NCBI GenBank assembly: GCA_964035545.1
Contig: OZ037767.1
Location: 8,422,207-8,486,206 of the forward strand
Origin: Bugula neritina
Lineage: Eukaryota > Bryozoa > Gymnolaemata > Cheilostomatida > Bugulidae
Length of the DNA stretch: 64,000 nt
Direction: 5' to 3'
Below, piece by piece: positions 1 to 8,268 of the stretch (position 1 is the stretch's first letter; each line of letters starts with the position of its first letter). The position numbers and the translations under genes were made by a program. The notes under the pieces are model-generated. The model was not told the DNA's origin and ran no database searches. It saw only the letters and a list, made by a program, of their open reading frames with translations.

Positions 1-3000
1 CGTCGTGGGCTCTTCTCATGGTCTCTACCAACTTCCCCACGTACTCGTGTACTGGAAATTCGGGGGTCGGGATATGGTAAGCAAGGTGCTCCGGCACCCT
101 AGTTTCACGGCCCAACATCAACAGATTCGGTGTTTCCTGTGTGCTGGAGTGGGGGGTGCTTCGGTAGGCTCGCATAATCTGTGGTAGCATGACGTCCCAC
201 TCCTCTTGACTCCTTCCCAACAAGAGGCTCCGGAGAGCATCACCCAACATCCGGTTGTTTCTCTCTACTACTCCGTTCCCTTGGGGGTGGTACGGAGTAG
301 TCCGGCTTTGATTCACCCCCCATACTTGGCAAAGGTCCTTCAATAGTTGCGACTGAAATTGTGCCCCTTGGTCAGTGTGAATCTGCTCGGGTAGGCCGAA
401 GTAGCAGAACACGTGCTGGTCCAGGACCCGAGCTATCGTGGGTGCTGATGCGTCGGGGATAGCCAGGGCGTCTGCCCACCGCGTGAAATGATCTGTTAAG
501 ACCAGAATCCAGGAATTCCCCCTCTCTGTCGTGGGCATTGGTCCCACAAGGTCCACGGCTACGACCTGCCAGGGTCGGCCGGCGTACAGCCGGCGCCGAC
601 CCGTGGTTTCGGTGGGGCGCCCGTGTTTGCTGGCCTGACAGACTTCACAGTGCCGAATTCTCAGTCGCACATCCCTGGTCATTCCGGGCCAATACCATCG
701 CATCTGCAGGCATCTGATGACCCGACTGGCTCCCGCATGGGCCTGTTTGTGGGTGTCCCAGATGATTTCCCGACGGAGAGCGCGTGGGCATACGACGCGA
801 TCCCTCTCCTGTTGCCGGTTGTCTGCTGCGAGTGTCATCGTCAGGAGACCGTCTGAACGAATCTGGAGAGAATTCCAGCGGCGGCAGAAGAACTGAAACT
901 CAGCGTCCCCCTGCCGTTGCTGTTCCTCCGAGGGCCGTCTGCCTTCTTTCTTGGCTCGGAAGATGTCAGCTACTGATCCAGGGAGTGTTTCTTGGAGTCG
1001 ACACAGCTCCTTGACGTTCTGGTACAGTGTGGGGTTAGCACGGAGTGCCTGGACGTCGTCTGAGTGGGTTTCAGGCCGAAGATGGCCGTGCTCCCAACGA
1101 TAGACGTTGCCGTCCCCCAACTGTGCCTCGACGTCAAGGCGGGCAGGTCCCCCATCACGTCTCTCGATGTGCAGGCATTGCTTGCAGTTCTCTACCGGTC
1201 GGCGACTCATGCCATCAGCGTTCCCGTGCTTCCTGCCAGCACGGTGCTCTATCCGGTAGGAAAACTCAGCAAGAATCTCTAGCCAACGAGTCACCTGACT
1301 CGAGGGCTCTGCACGTTTACACAACCATATCAGTGATGCATGGTCTGTTCGCAACCGGAACGTTCTTCCATACAGATATGGCCGAAAGTGCTTGACCGCC
1401 TTGACTACTGCTAGGAGTTCCTTCCTAGTGGTGCAGTAGTTTTTCTCGGCGGCCGCGAGAGTCTTGCTGTAGTAAGCCACGACCACCTCACTTCCACCCT
1501 GGACTTGAGACAGAACAGCTCCCACACTGTGGTCGCTGGCGTCGGTGTCCAGGATGTACTCTTTGGCTGGATCAGGATACGCCAGAATCGGCGCCTCCAT
1601 TAGCCGTTGTTTGAGGTGGTCGAATGCCTGCTGCTCCTCCTGTGTCCACTGCCACCGGACTCCCTTGGCGGTTAGCCGATTCAAAGGCTGAGCCACCCCT
1701 GCGAACCCGGGTACGTACTGCCTGTAGTACCCTACCAGGCCCAGGAATGCCCGCAATTCAGAGAGGTCCCGGGGGACGGCCCACTTCTTCACAGCCTGTA
1801 CCTTCTCCGGATCGGTAGCGACCCCGTCACGACCAACCACATGGCCCAGGTACGTGACTTCTTGCTGTAGGAGTGCACACTTGGAGGGCTTCAACTTCAG
1901 TCCAGCAGCCCGGAGTCGGTCAAAGACCTCCCGCAGACGACTGACATGAGTCGTAAAGTCTGGGGAGATGACAATGACGTCATCCAGATAGATTAGGAGG
2001 GTCTTCCAGTGTAACCCACTGAGGACCTGCTCCATGAGTCTTTGGAAAGTTGCCGGGGCGGACGTAAGTCCAAACGGCAGTACTTTCCACTTCCAGAGCC
2101 CATCGCGGGTAATGAATGCTGCTTTGTCCTGAGCATCAGGACTGAGGGGTACTTGCCAGTACCCGCTAAGCAGATCCAGAGTACTGAAGTACTTGCTACC
2201 CGCGAGGGCATCCAGAGACTCATCTATCCGCGGGAGGGGGTAAGCGTCCTGGATGGTAACGCTGTTGAGTCTGCGGTAGTCCACACAGAACCTCCAGCTA
2301 CCATCCTTCTTCTTGACCAGGACTACTGGAGAGCTCCACGCACCGTGGGCAGGCTCAATCAGATCCCGGTCGAGAAGATCTTGCACCTGCCGGCTCACCT
2401 CCTTCTCCTTCTCCGGGCCCAGACGTCGGGTTGGCTGCCTGATGGGAGTGGTGCCAGCTGCCAGGGGTATCTCGTGGGAGATAACCTTAGTCAGCCCCAT
2501 ATCTTCATCACCACGACTGAAGACATCACTGTACTCCGCGAGTAGTTGAGCCAGTGTTTGGCGTTCAGTACTACTCGTACAGTTTCCACACGCTCCACTG
2601 TACAAGCCAGCCACATGCTCCGGGACTGCTTCTCGGTGGTCGTGAGGGGGGTTTCCCTGGGTGTCGGTCACTGTTTCCAGTGCCGGACCCACATCCGCCT
2701 CATGGATGGAGTGGTACTTCCCCACCAGTGCACCAGCCGATAATCGGACCGATTCCGCAAAGGGGTTGATGCATTGCACGAGGAGCTCTCTTCGACAGTC
2801 CAGCCGATTTAGGCTGTTTGCCAGTCGAATTGCTCCGTGCGTTCCCTCCACCACCCCCAGTGCGGCGATCTCCTTGCAGTTGACCCTGCATCGGAGAGTA
2901 GCCTGGGATCTCCCTGGAATCGTGCAGTCCTGCACTACCTGGACTCCGCCCACCAAGGGCCTACCAAACTTGTCCACACAGGCAAGTTCCTTCCCAGCCA

Positions 3001-3778
3001 TCACCACCGCCGACTTCTGGAAATCCATGTGACACTGGTGTTTCTCCAGAAAGGGCATTCCCAGAATGGCGTCTTCCTTCAGGTGGCTGACAATGAACGT
3101 CTCGTGAATTACTTGATCACGGACTCGTCCAGGTAGTGTGATAATGCCGTAGAAGGGGATACACGATCCGTCCGCCAACGTACCGTGTGCTCCTTCGTAT
3201 GGCTCGAGGCTCGCCCGCTCTCGGGCGCCAAGGGTGTCGAAGAGACGCCGACTTAGCAGGTTTGTAGTGCACCCTGTGTCCAGCAGGAAGGTGGCAGCTT
3301 TGCCCGAAATTTTTCCGGGTAGGAAGTAGCTGCTTCCATACGGCTGGGTGCTCCTGGGTCGGTCATCCTCTGGGGGGGACACCTCTTGGGTCCTTACAGC
3401 GGGCCTCCTCTTCGTCCTACAGACAACGGGGGTTTTCTGAGGCTGGGAGGGTAGCTTTGGATACTCTCGCGAGTAAGCTGAATCTTCCTCCACAGCCTCT
3501 TCGGGCAACCCCGCGAACCGGTTTTGGAGTGGCCAGGCCGGAGGATCGGGTAAACCTTGCGGTCTCCGAGATCTCCGAGGTGCCTGCCATCCTGCATCTG
3601 GGGGTCCCATCCGGGTCGTAGGTGGCTGGGTTGGAGAGTCGGGCAGACCTTGGGGTCTCCGACGTCTCCACGCAGCCTCGGCTGGCCTGGAAGAGGCTCC
3701 TTGGGTCATTTCTTCCCGGATGGGGTTGGCTGGTGGCTCACGGTTGGCGGAGGTTACCGCGAGCCCCGGGTGTTTAAA
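1..3778 (-). CDS. pol: Pol polyprotein of Ty3/gypsy element (partial, runs off the window)
   Basis: The frame is free of stops from 3865 to position 1 (checked codon by codon) and overlaps the end of gag in the -1 frame. In order it shows an aspartic protease with LLDTGC near 3268-3289, the reverse transcriptase LPFGL motif near 2070 and catalytic YLDD at 1979-1990, an RNase H segment starting TDASDHS near 1540 and including VAYYSK near 1480, an integrase HHCC zinc region near 640-770, and DDE-core residues in VAVDLVGP (about 560), HTDQGAQF (about 370) and VVERNNR (about 260). A linker rich in proline and arginine separates the frameshift site from the protease. Expression is probably as a Gag-Pol fusion by frameshifting at 3772-3778. 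The C-terminus of integrase is outside the window. No env is visible. Family assignment is firm; clade within Ty3/gypsy is not decided. Confidence 0.93.
3735..3778 (-). promoter_or_regulatory. Programmed -1 ribosomal frameshift signal between gag and pol
   Basis: The minus strand reads T TTA AAC at 3778-3772, in the X XXY YYZ phase relative to gag (codons TTA Leu and AAC Asn). After a 6-base spacer comes a 10-bp stem: 3765-3756 (GGCTCGCGGT) pairs with 3744-3735 (ACCGTGAGCC), with one G-U pair and an 11-base loop. The gag stop TAA is at 3756-3754 and the pol frame is -1, open from 3865. Heptamer, phase, spacer and stem all match known -1 signals. Confidence 0.88.
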
Positions 3779-4677
3779 GGCATCCTTCTTTCGTGAGGGC
3801 ATTGCCTTCGTACATGTCCCCTGGCACCACACCCCCAGCAGGTGAGGTGGGTAGTACCGGCTGGTTCACCCCGGGGTCGGGGGTTTCGTTTATCAGCCTG
3901 TTCTCTCTGCATCTGTTTCATCTCTGCCTGCAATCCCTTTACCATGTCCATCAGCATGGTCATCTGGTCAGGTGACGGAGTAGTAGCAGCCGCCACGGCC
4001 TGTGGGTTTGGCTGATCCGGCTCAACGACTTCGGGTCGTTCCTCAATCTGACAAGCGGTGAAATCCGCACACTGAGGTCCCTCCACTTGGTAGTAAGCCT
4101 TGCCCAGGGCTAAGGCTTCCTCTATAGTGGTGACCTTGGCTGCCAAGTAATAACGCTGTAGTCCAGGGTTATTGATTGTGTGGAAGAAGGCTTCATACAC
4201 AGCACCTCTTTGTGCTGCCGGTGTGTCGTCGCTATGGGCTACTGGTACTAGTGCCTCAATAGCGTTCGCATGGTCTTGGAGTGAGGTCTTCCGGTCTCGG
4301 CGTATGGTGCGCAATCGGTCCCTGGCGGCGCGGGCGGTTAGCCCGAAACGCGACCTGAGGGCCTGAAAGATGTGCGCTGTATTGGGTCCCAGAGCATAAC
4401 TCTTTGCCTGCCCTGTCAAACAGGTACGGAGGTGGAGGAGGCGCACCGGTGCCGGCCATTCGGCGAGGGTGGCTACCTCCTCAAACTCTCTGATGAATTG
4501 TTCGATATCTCCCTCGCCTCCGAAAATCGGAGGCCTCAGGCGATACCTGTCTCCAGGTGCTGCCTGTCCGGTCTTTCCGACCTCTCGGAGAGCCGTGATG
4601 AGCGTCTCCATGGTGAGACGGTCCCCTTCTCCTTCTTCTTCTCCTTCTACCATGACTTCTTCTTCTTCGTCCCCCAT
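3754..4677 (-). CDS. gag: Gag protein of Ty3/gypsy element, 307 residues
   Basis: This is the structural capsid-nucleocapsid protein that packages the element RNA. An acidic N-terminus (runs of Glu, residues 3-20) precedes a capsid-like domain with a retrotransposon gag signature around residues 55-180 (PIFGGEGDIEQF, then LTGQAK). A glutamine/methionine-rich helix follows at about 235-265. One CCHC zinc knuckle, CWGCGARGHVRRQC, sits near residue 285. The start at 4677 is the first ATG after the primer binding site, 52 bases away. The stop lies inside the frameshift-stimulating stem, 15 bases after the slippery site, as expected for a programmed -1 arrangement. The reading frame has no damage. 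Confidence 0.92.
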   Translation of the reverse strand: MGDEEEEVMVEGEEEGEGDRLTMETLITALREVGKTGQAAPGDRYRLRPPIFGGEGDIEQFIREFEEVATLAEWPAPVRLLHLRTCLTGQAKSYALGPNTAHIFQALRSRFGLTARAARDRLRTIRRDRKTSLQDHANAIEALVPVAHSDDTPAAQRGAVYEAFFHTINNPGLQRYYLAAKVTTIEEALALGKAYYQVEGPQCADFTACQIEERPEVVEPDQPNPQAVAAATTPSPDQMTMLMDMVKGLQAEMKQMQREQADKRNPRPRGEPAGTTHLTCWGCGARGHVRRQCPHERRMPLNTRGSR

Positions 4678-4729
4678 TGTGCTGTTCTTTCTTTCTCTCT
4701 AATGGCTGCTTGTCGTACTAGTCTATTCT

Positions 4730-4748
4730 AATCCCACTGCTGCCACCA
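4730..4748 (-). promoter_or_regulatory. Primer binding site, probably tRNA-Leu
   Basis: Just inside the LTR the minus strand reads TGGTGGCAGCAGTGGGATT. It begins TGG, the complement of the CCA end of a tRNA, and fits the acceptor and T-arm end of leucine tRNAs as I remember them, with at most one mismatch. Position directly next to the LTR end supports the assignment. The exact isoacceptor is inferred. Confidence 0.7.
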
Positions 4749-4749
4749 A

Positions 4750-5115
4750 TGTTGTGATTTTGTGGATTATAAGAATAGACTAGTAGTCTGCATGCCAGTT
4801 ATTGTGATAGAAATAAAGAGTCTTGATTAAAATGAATCTATGAGTATTTATTACTTCTGACTTCTTCGAGCTCCAGTACAAGAATGAATTAACTTTGAAA
4901 AGCTTCGCACTTATATAGGGGGGAATTCCCGCCACTAATGAGGGGCCGAAACTCGTGCGAACGTCGGGGTTCCGCCGACCGACATCGGAGGGAGTACTGC
5001 CCGATCTCGGGCAGGTCCCTCCGACATCGTGTCTTCGGTCTCCGACTTCGCACGAGTCTCGGCTTACATATAATAAAAAGAAAACGAGTGCGAGGGAATA
5101 CAACTCACAAAAACT
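4750..5115 (-). repeat. Long terminal repeat (5' LTR), outer boundary approximate
   Basis: The inner end is sharp: the minus strand ends CACAACA just before the primer binding site. A TATA box (TATATAAG) lies at 4917-4910. A GC-rich nested palindrome at 4946-5063 fills most of U3: outer arms 4946-4967 and 5042-5063, and a perfect 8-bp core CTGCCCGA/TCGGGCAG around 4997-5014. AATAAA motifs lie downstream of the TATA box in the R/U5 side near 4845. Without the second LTR, the outer end could be anywhere from about 5065 to 5150. Confidence 0.65.
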
Positions 5116-5284
5116 ATTACAGTAAACAAACAAAAATAATAGGAAGGGCAATTCACAATCATTACGCTATTTACTACACTAAGCTTAGCTATAATTACAA
5201 TATTTGAGGCATTAGAAAGTTACGCAAGGAGCTTAGCTATAATTACAGCATTTACAGTATTTACAAAGTTACGCTAAGTCCATT

Positions 5285-5745
5285 ATAATAGTGACGCGAT
5301 ATAATTACTAGAGCGTTAAAATCCATTACAGTATTAGTAAAAGTAAATACTAAAATTAAATGTAATACTAATACTTATACTATTACTCAATTTGAATTAG
5401 TATTGCATGCCTGATATAGTAATACTAAGTATTACTACAAGTACATGTAATACTCTATTAGTATTAGTAATACTAATAGTAATAATATTCATATTGGTAT
5501 TACTATTAGAGTATTACTGTATTACTATTAGTATTACTATTAGTATTACAGTAATACCATTAGTATTAGTATTACTATTAGTGACTATGAGTATCACTAT
5601 CAGCATCACAGTATGAGTATCAGTATGACTCTCACTATGAAGTATGAGTATCAGTATGACTATCAGTATCAGTATCACTCTGACAATGTGAATGACATTG
5701 ATAATGATTAGGTCCTAGGAGTATCAGTATGTCATTGTCTATAGC
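5285..5745. repeat. Degenerate TAGTAATAC-type simple repeat
   Basis: About 460 bases are built from interleaved AGTATTACT/AGTAATACT steps that shift into AGTATCAGTATGAC near the right end. Similar patches recur at 6601-6780, 13555-13990, 30715-31020 and 56640-56870. Units are too degenerate for a fixed period. Confidence 0.7.
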
Positions 5746-6870
5746 AATAAGTGCAAAATTCAGGTGATAAATTTTAAGAATACTTAAACTTATAGTTATA
5801 ATTATATTTGTAGCTGTACTGTAACTACAGTCTATAAAACTGACTCACAATTATTAATATTGGTAAAGCTATCAGTTACAGTATGACTAAGCCGTGTGGC
5901 CCTAGGCTTAGAGTAATAATTTTAATTTAGAAGTTTACAATTTACAAGATTTTTCGATTGAAGCAGCACTAAGTTGGTGGTCACTTAGTGCATTGGTTCA
6001 AATTCCCACTCTAGAAGTTGAAAAAATTATAGTTATAATAATATTTTGGAGTTCAGACCAACGGTACGTATGGGAATACTGTTTATAGTTAACTCTAACT
6101 ACGTGCTGCTTCTAGTATATTTAGCTGCAACAGTAATAGAGACTGAGCTCAAGCAAAGTTGACAGGTAATTCAGAGCTCAACTATCAATGTTTTCATTGT
6201 GTTTCATACAGATAAAATTTTTAGGTATTAGATTTTAGTCTATACATCAACAGATCCATTTTTTTTTCATTTCTTATATTTTAGTTCCGTTTCTAAATTG
6301 TTGTCACAAATTTACTTTTTACTGCTACTTAGAGTTCTAACCAAATCGCTTATTGAGTTATTCTGTCGATAACTACTTGTCTGTAGTTCTGTGCATGTTT
6401 ATTTGATATTAAGTGCTTAAGCAATGAAGCTGAGAGCGGACAATTTATTGTAGTGCGTTTTTTTTTAAAATATCACAGCAGGTAACTAACACTAACAATA
6501 ACTATAAGACTAAGTGTGACAGTAACACTAACAGTAACAGTAACTACTAGTACTAATTCAGTAACTGGTAAGTTGAACTTGAAGTTCAAGTTGGCGTTGC
6601 TACGAGTAGTAATAATATTAATAATAATACTATAAGTTATAGTAATACTAGTACTAGTAGTATCACTTTTACTAATAGTATTACTATTAGTAATACTATA
6701 ACTATTAGTATTACCAACAGTATTAGACTATTGGTATTACAATTAATGAATTATAATAATAATAATTGTAGTATATTCATATTGAGTTTCACTTCAAGCT
6801 TACGAGTTCAACTTCAAGTTCATGCTAATAGTAATAGCAATATTAATGATTAAATTCAACAATATTAATA

Positions 6871-6938
6871 ATTTGAGCAAGCGTATTATATGATATAATA
6901 CGCTTGCTCAAATATAATAGATATAATATATCTATTAT
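6871..6938. repeat. Two adjoining perfect palindromes
   Basis: 6871-6890 and 6894-6913 are exact 20-bp inverted repeats around the 3-base loop TGA; the arm includes GAGCAAGCGTATTATA. Immediately after it, 6914-6924 and 6928-6938 form a second perfect 11-bp inverted repeat (ATAATAGATAT) with a 3-base loop. No gene is nearby. It could be a recent fold-back insertion or a cruciform-prone site. Confidence 0.85.
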
Positions 6939-8268
6939 ATTTATTTTTATAATTTAAGATATTAACATTTATTATATTTATTTATAGTTTAACGGCCAGT
7001 TCGAAACGTTAGTGCGGATTTGATCATTTAGCAAGCATATTTTTTCAAGTTTCAAACTCCAGTTTTTACTTGCTAGTGACTGAAATTTTTTCTTTTTTTC
7101 TGTGATTGTATCTAAGTCATCTCACTGCAAACTTGAGGGCGACATTGTAGAAACAAAACCTGTAGGTGAGCAGTAAAGTTAAGCACAGATATCCTTGACA
7201 TTAGCTAGTAAATTTTTACTCCCGCAGACAACGCACTATGGGTCAATCTTGCATCGAATTTCCCTGAGTTTAGATCTGCATGCAGGAAATCCTACTAACG
7301 GGGCCCCACGCTTAGTCATTGCGGTAGTCTTCGCTTCTTGAATTTTGTCCTTTATGGAGTCACTCAATAGTGTATCTCTATCCAAGCCTGCTATTTTTGT
7401 GTGATCTAGTTAACTGAATTTTCAAGTTATTGTGCGTCTTTCAATAGACAGCATTCCTTTGACACATTCTCTTTAACCTGTCTATATCTTCATTCCATGC
7501 CTCATCATAGGTAGTTTCCTTGTCTTTCCATCACCTTTTTCAGCTCATCAACGTTTCACTTGTGTACTCTAGTTGTGTAATGCACTGCTTCAGCTGCGCT
7601 TATATTAATTTCTTTTCTTATAGTCACAAAACTTTTCTTCTCTATTTATTAAACTCTTCATCTTCTTATTCATTTCTTCTGTTTTATGTGATCAACGTTT
7701 AGCATTTCGACGCACTTTAAAAACTCTTTACCAAGAATTCGCATCACTAATCATACTGATCCTTTTGTCCTCTGTTTTTTCCCTACTCTCCAATGGCACA
7801 CGTTTGTAATGTAATTTTCATTGATGTCTTCAAGTTTTGACCATGCTTACTATGGCTTATAAAGTTCCGATTGATTTATTTCATAAAACTTCATTTAGAT
7901 ATGAAAAATGGTTTACTTTTCTACAATAGCTGAACATGTAACTTTTAACACCTTTTTTATATATATTATTGATAACACGATTCCTTATCCTTTGGCTTAC
8001 ATCACTTTGAATTTGTTTTAGTTCTTTGATTACTACATAATATTATTTAAGTCTCAGTGTGTATATATGTGTGCATACGTGTATGTCTGCATTCCCTTTC
8101 AAGATTTCAATTTGAGTCATTCTTTCATGTTTTGTGGTGCTCTGTTAATTTAAAATACTGTATTTATTGTTAATCTTTGTGTTATTCCAACTTTAAGAGT
8201 AGCCTCAATAGATTTCTAGAATCATATTTTGTTGTTAGCCATTCCCTGCATTTTCTATTGGAGACAAA

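Larger units (their letters stand above)
1..5115 (-). mobile_element. Ty3/gypsy LTR retrotransposon, 5' part, cut by window edge
   Basis: Reading the minus strand from about 5115 downward gives an LTR with a TATA box, a tRNA-type primer binding site, gag with a zinc knuckle, and pol with protease, reverse transcriptase, RNase H and integrase in that order. The order RT-RNaseH-integrase is that of Ty3/gypsy elements. The end of integrase, the polypurine tract and the second LTR lie beyond position 1. Both frames are open throughout the window, so the copy looks young. Base composition is clearly GC-richer than the AT-rich DNA that follows at about 5070. The outer LTR edge could not be fixed because the partner LTR is absent. 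Confidence 0.93.
5116..8268. other. Gene-free AT-rich stretch with simple repeats and hairpins
   Basis: No reading frame here has protein-like composition or splice signals that connect. It contains degenerate TAGTAATAC-type repeats (5285-5745 and 6601-6850), a perfect hairpin at 6871-6913, and a weak tRNA-like box B (GGTTCAAATTCC) near 5994. From about 7000 to 8268 I see only ordinary AT-rich sequence, which must hold the promoter and 5' leader of SPRYD7. Confidence 0.6.

Noticed and set aside
2042-2545. Plus-strand frame of 167 codons and similar plus-strand frames in 1-4700
   Set aside because: These are shadows of the GC-rich gag and pol genes on the other strand.
4780-5151. Minus-strand frame of 123 codons
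   Set aside because: It covers the LTR and its palindrome, has no family resemblance, and lies before the gag start.
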